Assembly: GCF_021228795.1 (NCBI RefSeq)
Contig: NZ_CP089309.1
Coordinates: forward strand, 1,488,001-1,552,000
Length of the DNA: 64,000 nt
Direction of reading: 5' to 3'
Source: Thiocapsa bogorovii
GTDB lineage: Bacteria; Pseudomonadota; Gammaproteobacteria; Chromatiales; Chromatiaceae
Of this stretch, positions 44,706-55,047 are shown piece after piece; position 1 is the first letter of the stretch; each line of letters starts with the position of its first letter. Below the pieces are notes generated by a model. That model worked only from the letters and a program-made list of their open reading frames with translations, was not told the DNA's origin and did no database searches. The position numbers and the translations under genes are program-made.

Positions 44706-44913
44706 AGTGCACTCCGGATTCTTTGTTATGGACCCCGTCCCTGGGCCAGTCGGCGAGCTCTCGCGCTGACGACCCTCGCCTGATCGACCGACATGCCGAG
44801 AAAACACAGGTGCTCATCGGTCTTGGCGATCATCCCTATCGCCTTGGACGATGCCGAGGGGACCTCCGGGCGGCCTTGATGTAAGTCAAATTTCGCCGGC
44901 GGTTGATGGATGA

Positions 44914-44927
44914 TTGATCTTTGTCAA
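44914..44927. promoter_or_regulatory. FNR/DNR-type box between the octahaem gene and a divergent gene
   Basis: TTGAT-CTTT-GTCAA fits the FNR/CRP-family anaerobic consensus (TTGAT-N4-ATCAA), with the Dnr-like GTCAA half. It is 91 bases from ATG 45018 and 209 from ATG 44705. Anaerobic or nitric-oxide-responsive control of one or both genes is inferred. Nothing else was recognised in 44706-45017. Confidence 0.6.
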
Positions 44928-45017
44928 TGTCCCTGTCTTTGATCTGACTTTCCCTGGAGAGACCGCCACCGCGCGGCCGATTTCACCTGAGCGATTCGAA
45001 AGATACGGGGAAACACC

Positions 45018-45611
45018 ATGCCTTCAGCACGACCAACCTTTTCGACACGCCGTCTTGCCCTGTTCGGCTTGATCGGACTTGCGCTGGTCGGGGCGTCGCG
45101 GGCGGCGAATGTCCAACCGAGCGCTCAGCCGGACGTTGATCCGGCGGCCGGACAACAGATCGACGCGTCGCGTCTTCAAGCGCTGGAGCAGCGTGTGGAG
45201 GATCTGGTGCGGCGTCTGGAACGCCTGGAATCCGCGCCGAGCTCGGGGGCGTCGACGCCGGCAACATCCAAGACCGGAGATATCCACTGGACCTTCGATG
45301 CCGCACTGAGCCGAAGTCCGTTCAACGTGACGCACCAGAGCTTCGATCGAGGGTCCGGGCGGTTCGACATCCTGCTCAAGATCGTCGACCCGCTTCCGGA
45401 TCCGCTACCCTGGCAGATAGCGATCGGTGCAGAGGTACCCGTCGTCGCCCGAATCGGACTCGCGGACGGCACCGCAAGCGAGGGCCTCGTGTTCCGCTTG
45501 GCCCGGGGACCGCGGCTCGACCCGGGCGCCATCCTGCACCTCGAGGCGTACGTCCCGATCGAGCAGGCCGGGGCGATCAGCGGCCTGTCGGTCGAAATGG
45601 GTCGGGAGTGA
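45018..45611 (+). CDS. Secreted coiled-coil protein of unknown function
   Basis: 197 residues. Signal peptide with RRLALFGLIGLALVGASRAA, a coiled coil near residues 50-72 (LQALEQRVEDLVRRLERLE), a Ser/Thr/Ala linker, and a beta-rich C-terminal domain (DIHWTFDAALSRSPFNVTHQ, RFDILLKIVDPLP). No cysteine pairs or haem motifs. It diverges from the octahaem gene and shares the FNR-type box, so a common function is possible. Confidence 0.75.
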   Translation: MPSARPTFSTRRLALFGLIGLALVGASRAANVQPSAQPDVDPAAGQQIDASRLQALEQRVEDLVRRLERLESAPSSGASTPATSKTGDIHWTFDAALSRSPFNVTHQSFDRGSGRFDILLKIVDPLPDPLPWQIAIGAEVPVVARIGLADGTASEGLVFRLARGPRLDPGAILHLEAYVPIEQAGAISGLSVEMGRE

Positions 45612-45652
45612 GCAAGTCCGGGATCCGGACGACGTCGCGCGGCGACCGGCCT

Positions 45653-45735
45653 AAACCGAGCCCGGTGCGGTATGCGTCGTTTGTTGGTTGGCCTGGCCGC
45701 GCCAGGACCGACAACTGTCGAAGCTGACGCGGTCT
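45653..45735. repeat. 83-bp inverted-repeat element, copy B
   Basis: Starts AAACCGAGCC and ends GACGCGGTCT; the ends pair at 7 of 10 positions. The internal CCGGTGCG..ATGC and the right end AGCTGACGCGGT resemble copy A at 9276-9359. It lies 42 bases after the preceding stop and overlaps the stop of the gene at 45734. Confidence 0.6.
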
Positions 45736-46069
45736 AATGCGTGCCGAGACGACGCGTTTTGACCAGATCGCCGCGATAGTCGACGAAGTCCATCATGTGC
45801 GCCCCGAGACGCGCGGCGTAGTCCTGGGGTGACGGCGTAGCGTGTGGGTCGATCTGGCGGTCGTGGGCCAGATCCGGCTCGACCATCTCGACGGTGACAT
45901 AGGCAAGCAGCCCCTCGGCGATCAGATTGGCGGCCTCGCATTGCCACTGAGGGCGCTCTCGGTCTAAGAGCACCTGCTGATCCTCGCCGAGGGTACCGGC
46001 GCGCAACGCCGTCCAGCTGTCGATCAAGAGCCGGATCAGATCGTCTTCGTTTGATTCAATGTCGTTCAT
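45734..46069 (-). CDS. Small acidic protein of unknown function
   Basis: 111 residues from ATG 46069 (MNDIESNEDDLIRLLIDSWT), with GGAG before it; the frame is open to 46294 without support. Mostly helical, acidic, one cysteine, no signal or membrane segment. Its end overlaps repeat copy B. Not recognised. Confidence 0.6.
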   Translation of the reverse strand: MNDIESNEDDLIRLLIDSWTALRAGTLGEDQQVLLDRERPQWQCEAANLIAEGLLAYVTVEMVEPDLAHDRQIDPHATPSPQDYAARLGAHMMDFVDYRGDLVKTRRLGTH

Positions 46070-46197
46070 CGTGCTCCGAGGTGTGAGCTGTTCGAGGCCG
46101 CCCCCTCTCGCTCGAATCCGCAAAGCGGCCTGAGACGGCCACATCGGTTTCGATCGTCTTTCGAAGGCAGCTGCTTCAAAACGACCTTGAGTGCGCG

Positions 46198-46674
46198 TCA
46201 GGCTCCCGCACCGACCAAGGCCGGTCCGGCTGCGGCGATGACGACGGTCGCCAACCCAAGGCCCAGATTGACGGCCATCAAGCCGCGGATCCACCCGAAT
46301 GCAGACGCGGCCTTCGTCCAGTCGGCCGCGGCAACGCTACCCTGCATTCGGCGGAACGGCATGAAATAGATCACGGCAAAGATCAGCGTCATGATCAGGG
46401 CGATGCCCATCATGGCGTGGACATAGAGACCGGCCTTTGCGCCCATCACACCGAGGAACACCCAGAGTCCGCTCAACCAAAGGACCGCGATCGAGCCCCA
46501 GACCCAAGGAAAAAAGCGCTGAAAGACGCCAAGTGCGACGCGCAGGCGGGGCTGAGGATCCAATGCCTCTTTGAGCGTCGGGCGCAGGGCGAAGTGGGCG
46601 AAGAACATCCCGCCGACCCAGACAAGGCCGGCGGCTTGGTGCAGAGCGATCGGGATCGCGATTTGGAGATCCAT
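46198..46674 (-). CDS. CopD-family-like membrane protein
   Basis: 158 residues from ATG 46674, which has AGGA eight bases before it. Four hydrophobic segments: LQIAIPIALHQAAGLVWVGG, FFPWVWGSIAVLWLSGLWVF, VHAMMGIALIMTLIFAVIYF and GLMAVNLGLGLATVVIAAAG. His12 and the WVGGMFFAHFALRP motif match CopD/YqjE-like inner-membrane proteins, which may handle copper or haem. No copper genes are adjacent. Confidence 0.75.
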   Translation of the reverse strand: MDLQIAIPIALHQAAGLVWVGGMFFAHFALRPTLKEALDPQPRLRVALGVFQRFFPWVWGSIAVLWLSGLWVFLGVMGAKAGLYVHAMMGIALIMTLIFAVIYFMPFRRMQGSVAAADWTKAASAFGWIRGLMAVNLGLGLATVVIAAAGPALVGAGA

Positions 46675-46816
46675 GAGCATGATCCTGGTGGTCAATGGGC
46701 CTGGTCGTTGTTGAAACCCGGCAAGCGACGAAGGCGACACCCCGCCGCGGGGCGGGACGCGTTCGATCGGCGCAAGGCGGCGATCGAGGGTCCTCAGAAA
46801 CGCGCGACCCTCCGAG

Positions 46817-47503
46817 TCAGTCTCCCGCAGCATCCGGGTCCATCAGGACGTCTGTCCTGCCCAGTCCCGCAACCCGAGCGACCGGCAGATCCGCACCGCA
46901 ACGCCATGCCGCAAGTGCATCGCGTTTGCCGACGCCGGTCACCAGGATCAAACGCTCCGGGGCGGCCGCAAGGGACAAGGGGGTCAGGGTCACTCGATCC
47001 GGCGGCGGTTTTGGGGCCCCGTGCACCGGGGCCGCGCGCACAGTCGCCGGGGTCGCATGACCGGGGAAGAGGCTCGCGGTGTGACCGTCCTCGCCCATGC
47101 CCAACAGGATCAGATCGAAGGGCATCCAATCGGCGATCAGCGCGTTGTAGCGGTCCGCCGCCGACTCTGCCCCCGACTCCGCGGAAATCCAATGCAGATT
47201 CTCCGACGGAAGGGCAACACGCTCCGTCAGGGCCAAAGCGATCGCGCGACTGTTGCGCTCCGGGTCCTCGGTCGGAAGACAGCGCTCGTCGCCGAGAAAG
47301 AGATGCCAATGCGCCCAGTTCTCGGGCCGGTGGACCAAACGCTCGTAAGCGGCCAGGGGCGTGCGCCCGCCGGCCAAAACGCACAGAAATCGCCCGCGCG
47401 CGTGGATTGCACGGCGCGCCGCGTCGCTGATTCGGCGTGCCGCTTCCTCGGCCACGGCATCCGCCGATTCGAGACGAATGAAGTGGATCATCTGCTCGCC
47501 CAT
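46817..47503 (-). CDS. pgl: 6-Phosphogluconolactonase
   Basis: 228 residues from ATG 47503, preceded by GAGGGGG. Signatures FLCVLAGGRTPLAAYERL, WHLFLGDERCLPTEDPERNS and ILLGMGEDGHTASLFPG identify the DevB-type lactonase of the oxidative pentose-phosphate pathway. zwf and gnd are not in the window. Divergent from the response regulator gene, 73 bases apart. Confidence 0.94.
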   Translation of the reverse strand: MGEQMIHFIRLESADAVAEEAARRISDAARRAIHARGRFLCVLAGGRTPLAAYERLVHRPENWAHWHLFLGDERCLPTEDPERNSRAIALALTERVALPSENLHWISAESGAESAADRYNALIADWMPFDLILLGMGEDGHTASLFPGHATPATVRAAPVHGAPKPPPDRVTLTPLSLAAAPERLILVTGVGKRDALAAWRCGADLPVARVAGLGRTDVLMDPDAAGD

Positions 47504-47576
47504 GGCACTTTGCCCCCTCCGACCGGTAAACTGGCGGCGTTCTCTCAACTCGACCGATGCCGCCCGTCACGACCCC

Positions 47577-48536
47577 ATGAAGATCCTCCTGATCGACGAC
47601 TCCAGAGTCACGCGATACGCCTTGCGCATCGAGCTGAAGAATCGCGGTATCGACGTCGATACGGCCGACTCCGCGGAGGCGGCCTTGGAGATACTCAAGA
47701 GCCGCGTCCCGGACGCCATTTTCATGGATCATATCATGCCGGGTTTGAACGGCTTGGAGGCCCTGGAGATCATCCGCGCGGACCCGGACACGGCCCATGT
47801 GCCGATCGTGCTCTGCACCTCGCAAGAGGACAGCGACTTCGCCGCGGCGGCCCGAAAAAAGGGCGTGCTCACCGTCCTGCCCAAATCGCTCGCCGCCGAA
47901 CGGCTCCCCGAGGTCCTCGAATGCGTGCGCGCGGCGGTCGAGAACGAGACGCCGGCCCCGCGCGATCAGGTTCCGCAGTCCGCCAACTCCATCCCGGCCC
48001 CACCCTCCCCGCTCGAACCGCCGAGCCAAGCCGAGCTGATCGCATTGATCGACGAACGCATGGAGGCCGGCCTGAACAAGCGCCTGACGAACCTGGTGGA
48101 ATCTCTGCGACGCGACCTCACCGAGATCTTGATCGCCGAGACACGGCATCTCGTCGACGAGCGCCTCGGCGAGACGCTCGCGGCACGCGCTGCTGTGCCA
48201 CCCTCGGCAACCCCGCAGGATCTTCGCGATCTCGAGACGCGCCTGATCCGCGAGATCCTTCCGGACTTGATCGGGGATCGTGTCTCCGCGGCGCTTGCAC
48301 ACCAACACCCCGAGATCCTCGAGGGGTCGAGGCAATCGCTTCCCGACGCGGCGCAACAGCCGACAGCGGGGAGCGACGGGGTCGGATTCGGCGAGCGTGC
48401 ACCTTCACGACCGCAGGCCGGGCGCCGCAGCAGCGCCTCCGACATGGAGGTCGCCGATGCAGCAAACCGTCTGCGCGACATGGCCACGACCGCCCTACAA
48501 TCGTTGCGCGCGGCCATCAAGCGTCACGACCGCTGA
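47577..48536 (+). CDS. Response regulator with receiver and helical output part
   Basis: 319 residues. Receiver domain residues 1-120 with phospho-Asp in IFMDHIMPGLNGLE, the Asp pair in LLIDDSR and the Lys in VLPKSLAAE. A Pro-rich linker near 130-150 is followed by long charged helices (QAELIALIDERMEAGLNKRL..) with repeated E/R heptads, and no DNA-binding or enzyme domain. It may act by protein contact. No cognate kinase is adjacent. Confidence 0.88.
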   Translation: MKILLIDDSRVTRYALRIELKNRGIDVDTADSAEAALEILKSRVPDAIFMDHIMPGLNGLEALEIIRADPDTAHVPIVLCTSQEDSDFAAAARKKGVLTVLPKSLAAERLPEVLECVRAAVENETPAPRDQVPQSANSIPAPPSPLEPPSQAELIALIDERMEAGLNKRLTNLVESLRRDLTEILIAETRHLVDERLGETLAARAAVPPSATPQDLRDLETRLIREILPDLIGDRVSAALAHQHPEILEGSRQSLPDAAQQPTAGSDGVGFGERAPSRPQAGRRSSASDMEVADAANRLRDMATTALQSLRAAIKRHDR

Positions 48537-48575
48537 TTTTGTCCTCCTCGACCCGCGCCCCAGCCGACGGACGGG

Positions 48576-48740
48576 TCAGCTGCGCGGATCCTCGTCGTTT
48601 TCTCCTGTAGCCTCGTCCGAGGGGTCATCGTCCGGGCGACGCCGATCCCGTCGGGCGGCGATAAATTGGGAGTAGACCAACCAGGCGGCGAGTGCCATGA
48701 AGCCGTAGAACTCGATCGCCTTCAGTGCATGTCCGTCCAT
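48576..48740 (-). CDS. Small single-helix membrane protein
   Basis: 54 residues, [20 protein letters not shown] then [15 protein letters not shown] and a strongly acidic end ([18 protein letters not shown]). GGGGGA lies before the ATG. One membrane helix with the basic side in the cytoplasm. Resembles the small subunits of the CcoQ/YbgT kind in size and topology only. Divergent from phosphoketolase. Could be a chance frame, but the ribosome site and topology argue for a gene. Confidence 0.5.
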   Translation of the reverse strand: MDGHALKAIEFYGFMALAAWLVYSQFIAARRDRRRPDDDPSDEATGENDEDPRS

Positions 48741-48902
48741 TCGATGTCCCCCGCTCAGGATGGCCCAGGTTCGTTGAAGGCTGCAGGAAACGAACCGCTG
48801 CAAGCCCGTTGTCGCCGCCGCAGGGGCGCTCAGCGGCACCTCGCGTTCATCCGAGTCTTTTACTATGCTGGCACGACCGACGACGGACACACGGAGAACC
48901 CC

Positions 48903-51299
48903 ATGACGACAAGCAACCTCTCCACGACCGAAATCGACGCCAAGCCGCTGCCCCCCGACGTTGTGACCAAGATCGATGCTTACTGGCGCGCCTGCAACTA
49001 TTTGGCCGCCGGCATGATCTATCTGCAGGATAACCCGCTGCTGCGCGAACCGCTCGCCGAGGGCCATCTCAAGAAACGCCTGCTCGGTCATTGGGGCTCG
49101 AGTCCCGGCCTTTCCTTCATGTATGTGCACCTCAACCGCATCATCCGGGAACATGCACAGGAGGCGATCTTCCTCGCCGGCCCGGGCCACGGCGCGCCGG
49201 GCGTCCTTGCTCCAGTCTACTTGGAGGGCACCTACTCCGAGATCTACCCCAACAAGAGCGAGGATGAAGAAGGCATGCGCGCCTTCTTCAAACAGTTCTC
49301 CTTCCCGGGCGGCATCGGCTCGCACTGCACACCGGAGACGCCGGGTTCCATCCACGAGGGTGGCGAGCTGGGCTACTCGATCTCGCACGCCTTCGGTGCC
49401 GCCTTCGACAATCCGAACCTCTTGGTCGCGGTCGCCGTAGGCGACGGCGAGGCCGAGACGGGACCGCTCGCGACGTCGTGGCATTCAAGCAAGTTTCTCA
49501 ATCCCATCCGCGACGGCGCGGTGCTGCCGATCCTCCATCTGAACGGATACAAGATCAACAACCCGACTCTGCTCGCACGCATCCCTCGCGAGGAGCTTGC
49601 CGAGTTGATGCGCGGCTACGGCTGGACGCCGTACTTTGTCGAGGGCGACGACCCGATGGTGCTGCATCAAACGATGGCGGCAACGCTGGATGCCTGCCTC
49701 GCGCAAATCCGCTCCCTTCAGCAAGAGGCCCGCGCGAGCGGCAAGGCGACGCGCTGCCATTGGCCCATGATCGTACTGCGCACGCCGAAGGGCTGGACCG
49801 GCCCCGCCGAGGTCGACGGCAAGAAGGTCGAGGGCTTCTGGCGTGCGCATCAAGTGCCGCTGTCGGGCATGCACAACAACCCTGCGCATCTCAAGCAGCT
49901 CGAAGGTTGGATGCGCAGCTACAAACCGGAAGAGTTGTTCGACAGCACCGGCAAACTGATCCCGGAGCTCCGCGCGCTTGCACCCGAGGGGACCCTGCGT
50001 ATGAGCGCCAACCCGCACGCGAACGGCGGTTTGCTGCGCAGGCCCTTGCGAATGCCCGACTTCCGCGAGTACGCCCTGGATGTCGCCGAGCCGGGTAAGA
50101 TCCGCGCGATGAATACCAAGCCGACGGGCGCCCTGCTGCGCGACGTGATGGCGAAGAACATGGATAATTTCAGGGTCTTCGGCCCGGACGAGAATACCTC
50201 GAACAAGCTCGACGCCGTCTACGAGGTCTCCAAAAAGCTCTGGCTCTGCGACTACAAACCCGAGGATGCCGACGGCGGCGAGCTCTCGCCGGACGGGCGC
50301 GTGCTCGAGATGCTCTCCGAGCACACCTTGGAGGGCTGGTACGAAGGCTATGTCCTGACCGGTCGACACGGCTTTTTCGCAACCTACGAGGCCTTCGTCC
50401 ATGTCATCGACAGCATGTACAACCAGCACGCCAAGTGGCTGGCGATCTGCGAGGAGATCCCCTGGCGGGCACGTATTTCCTCTCTAAACCTCTTGATCAC
50501 CTCGACAGTCTGGCGCCAGGACCACAACGGCTTCACCCATCAGGATCCGGGTTTCCTGGATGTCGTCGTGAACAAGAATCCGCAGGTGACCCGCATCTAT
50601 CTACCCCCGGACGTCAACACACTGCTCTCGACGGTCGACCACTGCCTGCAGAGCCGCGACGACATCAACGTGATCGTGGCCGATAAACAGAACCATCTCC
50701 AGTATCTGGACATGGACGCCGCCATCAAGCATTGCACCAAAGGCATCGGCATTTGGGATTGGGCCAGCAACGATCAGGGCGTGGAGCCGGACGCGGTGAT
50801 GGTCGGCTGCGGGGACATCCCGACCAAGGAGGCACTGGCCGCCACTGCTCTGCTTCGCGAGCACTTCGCCGACATACGACTGCGGTTCATCAACGTCGTG
50901 GACCTCTTCCGCATGCAACCCGCGGGGGAGCATCCGCACGGGCTCAACGATCAAGACTTCGACAGCCTCTTCACCAAAGACCGCCCGATCATCTTCAGCT
51001 TCCACGGCTATCCTTGGTTGATCCATCGCCTCGCCTATCGCCGCACCAACCATAAGAACCTGCACGTGCGCGGCTACAAGGAAAAGGGCAATATCAACAC
51101 GCCGCTGGAGCTCGCGATCGAGAACGAAATCGACCGCTTCAGTCTCGCGATCGACGTCATCAAGCGGGTCCCCCGCCTGCAGATCACGGGTGCGCATGTG
51201 AAGGAAAAGCTGCGCGACATGCAGATCGACTGCAGAAATTACGCACATGAGCATGGAATCGACAAGCCCGACGTCGATGACTGGATTTGGCCCTTTTAA
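48903..51299 (+). CDS. xfp: Phosphoketolase (xylulose-5-phosphate/fructose-6-phosphate)
   Basis: 798 residues. Thiamine-diphosphate signatures: [60 protein letters not shown] and [19 protein letters not shown]. It cleaves xylulose 5-phosphate or fructose 6-phosphate with phosphate to acetyl phosphate. Next to glycogen phosphorylase, suggesting a role in turning stored glycogen into acetyl units. Its TAA stop lies within repeat copy C. Confidence 0.97.
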   Translation: MTTSNLSTTEIDAKPLPPDVVTKIDAYWRACNYLAAGMIYLQDNPLLREPLAEGHLKKRLLGHWGSSPGLSFMYVHLNRIIREHAQEAIFLAGPGHGAPGVLAPVYLEGTYSEIYPNKSEDEEGMRAFFKQFSFPGGIGSHCTPETPGSIHEGGELGYSISHAFGAAFDNPNLLVAVAVGDGEAETGPLATSWHSSKFLNPIRDGAVLPILHLNGYKINNPTLLARIPREELAELMRGYGWTPYFVEGDDPMVLHQTMAATLDACLAQIRSLQQEARASGKATRCHWPMIVLRTPKGWTGPAEVDGKKVEGFWRAHQVPLSGMHNNPAHLKQLEGWMRSYKPEELFDSTGKLIPELRALAPEGTLRMSANPHANGGLLRRPLRMPDFREYALDVAEPGKIRAMNTKPTGALLRDVMAKNMDNFRVFGPDENTSNKLDAVYEVSKKLWLCDYKPEDADGGELSPDGRVLEMLSEHTLEGWYEGYVLTGRHGFFATYEAFVHVIDSMYNQHAKWLAICEEIPWRARISSLNLLITSTVWRQDHNGFTHQDPGFLDVVVNKNPQVTRIYLPPDVNTLLSTVDHCLQSRDDINVIVADKQNHLQYLDMDAAIKHCTKGIGIWDWASNDQGVEPDAVMVGCGDIPTKEALAATALLREHFADIRLRFINVVDLFRMQPAGEHPHGLNDQDFDSLFTKDRPIIFSFHGYPWLIHRLAYRRTNHKNLHVRGYKEKGNINTPLELAIENEIDRFSLAIDVIKRVPRLQITGAHVKEKLRDMQIDCRNYAHEHGIDKPDVDDWIWPF

Positions 51300-51380
51300 A
51301 CCGCGCCAGCTCCAGCAGACGTCAAGTCTGCCGGGGCCGATCCCATCCAAACACATCGCATGCCGCGCTGGGCGCGGTTT
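51298..51380. repeat. 83-bp inverted-repeat element, copy C
   Basis: AAACCGCGCC at 51298-51307 and GGCGCGGTTT at 51371-51380, a perfect 10-bp terminal inverted repeat; the left end overlaps the phosphoketolase stop codon. Same length and similar termini as copies A and B, but the interior differs. Confidence 0.6.
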
Positions 51381-51416
51381 AAGCCCCAAACGCTGCCCTG
51401 CCGACGAGACGCCGCC

Positions 51417-53933
51417 ATGAACACCGCAGTCGCCCCCGAAACCGAGACCCCAACCGAGGTCCCGGCCGCAACCCCCGAGCACACCCGCACCGGTATGTCG
51501 AAGGCGTCTCTGAAGCAGGCCTACATCGACAATCTCTTCTATATCCAAGGGCGCTTCCGCGAAGTCGCCACGCCGCACGACCTCTACATGGCCGCCGCCT
51601 ATACGGTGCGCGATCGCATGCTGGACCGCTGGGTGAAGTCGGCTCAGATCTACAAGACATCCCATGCGCGCACCGTCTGTTATCTCTCGGCGGAGTATCT
51701 GCTCGGGCCGCAACTGGCCAACAATCTCGTGAATCTCGGGATCTCGGAGATCGCCCAGCGTGCGGGCGAGGAGCTGGACCTCGATTTCGAAGCCATCCTG
51801 GAGGAGGAGGAGGAGCCGGGTCTGGGCAACGGCGGGCTCGGTCGGTTGGCCGCCTGCTATATGGATTCACTGGCGACGGTCCAGATTCCCGCAATCGGCT
51901 ACGGCATTCGCTACGAGTTCGGCATCTTCGACCAGGTGATCGAAGACGGCTGGCAGGTCGAATGCAGCGACACCTGGCTTCGCAACGGCAACCCCTGGGA
52001 GATCCCGCGACCCAAGATCAGCTTCCCGGTGATGTACGGCGGTCACACCGAGCACTATCGCGATCACGCGCAACGCACGCGTGTGCGCTGGGTTCCGGAC
52101 ATGGTCATCAGCGGCGTCGCCTTCGACACACCCGTTCTGGGTTACGGGGCCGGCAATGTGAATCTGCTGCGTCTCTGGAAAGCGGAGGCACCCGAATCGT
52201 TCGACTTCCAAGTCTTCAATGTCGGGGACTACTACGGCGCGGTCCGCGCCAAGATCGAGGCGGAAACCATCTCGAAGGTGCTCTATCCGAACGACGAGCC
52301 CGAGGTCGGGAAGGAGCTGCGCCTGAAGCAACAGTATTTCTTCGTGTCCTGCTCGATTCAGGACATGATCCGGCTGCATCTGAACACGGTCGGCCCGCTC
52401 GACACCTTCCACGAAAAGTTCGTCGCCCAGCTCAACGACACCCATCCGGCAATCGCCGTCGCCGAGCTGATGCGCCTGCTCATGGACGATCACGAGATGC
52501 CCTGGGATGCCGCTTGGAGCATCACCCGCGAGACCTTCTGCTACACCAACCATACCCTGCTGCCCGAAGCACTCGAGACCTGGTCCGTCGCCCTCTTCGA
52601 GCGCCTCCTACCCCGCCATCTGGAGATCATCTACGAGATCAACCGGCGCTTTCTCGACGAGGTACGCATGCGCTATCTCGGCGACGAAGAACGCGTCGCG
52701 CGGATGTCTTTGATCGACGAGTCGGATGGACGGCGGATCCGGATGGCGCACCTTGCCGTGGTCGGCAGCCGCGCAGTCAACGGGGTTGCCGCGCTGCATT
52801 CGGAGCTCATCAAGACGACGATCCTCAAGGATTTCTACGAGATGTCTCCGGAGCGCTTCTACAACGTCACCAACGGTGTGACGCCGCGTCGCTTCATCGT
52901 GGTCAGCAATCCCCGTCTGGCCAGCCTGATCACCGAGATGTGCGGGAATGACCGCTGGATCCGGGATCTCGGCTGCCTACGCGACCTGGAGGCTCACGCC
53001 GACGACTCCGGGCTCCAGGCACGTTGGCGCGAGGTCAAGACCGCCGCCAAGCGCGACTTGGCGCTCTGGCTGAAACGCCATGCCGGCGTGCTCCTCGATC
53101 CGCAGACCATGATGTTCGACATCCAGGCCAAGCGCATGCACGAGTACAAGCGTCAGCACCTGAACGTCCTGCACATCATCCGCGTCTATCAGCGCCTGAA
53201 GCAGAGCCCGAATCTCGGCATGGTGCCGCGTGCCTTCATCTTCGGCGGCAAGGCAGCCCCCGGCTATTACATGGCGAAACTGATGATCAAGCTCATCAAC
53301 GCGGTCGCCGAGGTCATCAACAACGACCCGCAGGTCAACGGATTTATCCGCGTCGCCTTCATGCCGGACTTCAACGTCAAAAACGGGCAACGGCTCTACC
53401 CGGCCGCGGATCTCTCCGAGCAGATCTCGCTCGCCGGCAAGGAGGCATCCGGAACCGGAAACATGAAATTCTCGATGAACGGTGCGCTCACGGTCGGCAC
53501 GCTCGACGGTGCCAATATCGAGATCCGCGAAGAGGTCGGCGCCGAGAACTTCTTCCTGTTCGGCATGACCGCCGAGGAGGTCCGTCACAGGCAGGCCGAG
53601 GGCTACCGGCCTTGGGATTATTATCACGGCGACGACGAGCTGAAATCGGACATCGACCTCATCGCCTCGGGACTCTTCTCGCACGGCGACACCAATCTCT
53701 TCCGCCCATTGACGGAGCACCTGATCAATCAGGATCCTTTCATGGTCTTGGCCGACTACCGCGCCTATCTGGACTGCCAGGACAAGATCAGCGAGGTCTA
53801 TGCCCGGCCCGCCGATTGGGATCGTATGTCGATCCTCAACGTCGCGCGGATGGGGAAATTCTCCTCGGATCGGTCGATTCGCGACTATGCGCAGCGGATT
53901 TGGAGGATCGAGCCGATGCCCATCGGGAGCTGA
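51417..53933 (+). CDS. glgP: Glycogen/alpha-glucan phosphorylase
   Basis: 838 residues from ATG 51417; the frame is open to 51360 inside the repeat, which is unlikely as start. GLGNGGLGRLAACYMDS near residue 140, LNDTHPAIAVAELMR, MSLIDESDGRRIRMAHLAVV and the PLP-lysine motif KEASGTGNMKFSMNGALTVG are diagnostic. It releases glucose 1-phosphate from storage glucan. Follows phosphoketolase by 117 bases, possibly on one transcript. Confidence 0.97.
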   Translation: MNTAVAPETETPTEVPAATPEHTRTGMSKASLKQAYIDNLFYIQGRFREVATPHDLYMAAAYTVRDRMLDRWVKSAQIYKTSHARTVCYLSAEYLLGPQLANNLVNLGISEIAQRAGEELDLDFEAILEEEEEPGLGNGGLGRLAACYMDSLATVQIPAIGYGIRYEFGIFDQVIEDGWQVECSDTWLRNGNPWEIPRPKISFPVMYGGHTEHYRDHAQRTRVRWVPDMVISGVAFDTPVLGYGAGNVNLLRLWKAEAPESFDFQVFNVGDYYGAVRAKIEAETISKVLYPNDEPEVGKELRLKQQYFFVSCSIQDMIRLHLNTVGPLDTFHEKFVAQLNDTHPAIAVAELMRLLMDDHEMPWDAAWSITRETFCYTNHTLLPEALETWSVALFERLLPRHLEIIYEINRRFLDEVRMRYLGDEERVARMSLIDESDGRRIRMAHLAVVGSRAVNGVAALHSELIKTTILKDFYEMSPERFYNVTNGVTPRRFIVVSNPRLASLITEMCGNDRWIRDLGCLRDLEAHADDSGLQARWREVKTAAKRDLALWLKRHAGVLLDPQTMMFDIQAKRMHEYKRQHLNVLHIIRVYQRLKQSPNLGMVPRAFIFGGKAAPGYYMAKLMIKLINAVAEVINNDPQVNGFIRVAFMPDFNVKNGQRLYPAADLSEQISLAGKEASGTGNMKFSMNGALTVGTLDGANIEIREEVGAENFFLFGMTAEEVRHRQAEGYRPWDYYHGDDELKSDIDLIASGLFSHGDTNLFRPLTEHLINQDPFMVLADYRAYLDCQDKISEVYARPADWDRMSILNVARMGKFSSDRSIRDYAQRIWRIEPMPIGS

Positions 53934-54542
53934 TCACTCTCCTTCACGCTGAAATGAGGCACCTCGGCGTCGAAGCAGTCTGTTTCGGTCTCTCATTGAT
54001 CCAGGACAAAAAAACTCGGAACAGCCCAACTCGCCGATAGCCATAGCTCGGACCCCTCTGCATACTGACGCGAACACGCACACCCCAAAACAAGACGACG
54101 AGCATGGATCATGGATAGGCTCAACAAGGTCGCCGACGTCGCGCATGGATCGCTTCTCTGCACACCAGACGCCTCCACGCACCGGCGCAGGGCATTGCGT
54201 TCGACACCTTTATTCATGGGGCCGTCTTCCTCGGATCGGGCTCGGTTGCGCGGAACTGTCGCCGACGTTTCGGCGCGGCGGAGATCGCGCGATACCCGAC
54301 TGTCGAACAACGCAGCCGGCGCCCGAAGGCACATCCTCGATCACCCCTCTTCTTCCCGACTCGCGGCCACTTCCGAACACACTGCAGCGCACCCGATTCC
54401 CCGAGCCGACGTTTGCTCGCCGACGTCCCGGCGGCCGCACCGGATATCGCCGCGCAGTGGGCAGTCTCGCATGCCGCCCGTCGAGGGCGGATGATTCGCG
54501 CACCCAAGGATTTAAACCACCAACCAAGCAAGGAGCAAGGCG
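53934..54542. other. Gene-free stretch before the PIN gene
   Basis: About 600 bases. Several overlapping frames on both strands are arginine- and proline-rich, have no ribosome site and resemble nothing. No antitoxin-like gene was found. A ribosome site AAGGAG lies at its end for the PIN gene. Confidence 0.5.
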
Positions 54543-54974
54543 ATGACTGCAAAACCCAAGACACTCGTCGATATCACGGTCTTGATGGACGCACTCAACA
54601 ACGACCAGGAAACGGGAAACGCATCGAGCGCTATCCTCGCGCTCGCCGCGAAAAGACGGATTCAAGGCTTTGTCTGCGCCTCGGCCATCGATCCGCTGCA
54701 CACCGAGCTTGCCCGCAGTCAGGGCGCAGACTACGCGCGATCGACCATCCAGCGCATCTGCGCAATCCTGGCGGTCGCCCCGGTCGATGCCGGGGTGATC
54801 GACGCCGCAATCGGGCTCGGCTGGCGGCATCTCGATGATGCCCTCACCTTCGAGAGCGCACGCCGGATGGGACTCGACTACCTCGTCACGTTCAACGGTC
54901 CCGATTTCGACGATCCGTCGGTCACCGTTCAGGCACCCGAGGAGTTTATGCAATCCCTCGAACAAAGACCCTAA
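54543..54974 (+). CDS. PIN-domain protein without a visible antitoxin
   Basis: 143 residues, AAGGAGC eight bases before the ATG. LVDITVLMDALNN near the start gives the first acidic residues of a PIN fold, and DDALTFESARRMGLDYLVTF with NGPDFDD the later ones (as in PIN_3-type VapC proteins). PIN proteins are metal-dependent RNases, usually toxins. No antitoxin frame is found upstream or downstream, so it may be an orphan with another role. Confidence 0.75.
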   Translation: MTAKPKTLVDITVLMDALNNDQETGNASSAILALAAKRRIQGFVCASAIDPLHTELARSQGADYARSTIQRICAILAVAPVDAGVIDAAIGLGWRHLDDALTFESARRMGLDYLVTFNGPDFDDPSVTVQAPEEFMQSLEQRP

Positions 54975-55047
54975 GATCCGAAAGGGTTGGCGAACCGCAA
55001 CGGTACAACCCGATCCGGATCCACGCAGCCGAGGGGCCGGAGTGCCC

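Noticed and set aside
54145-54546. Antitoxin frame before the PIN gene
   Set aside because: Arg/Pro-rich sequence with no antitoxin fold features and no ribosome site.
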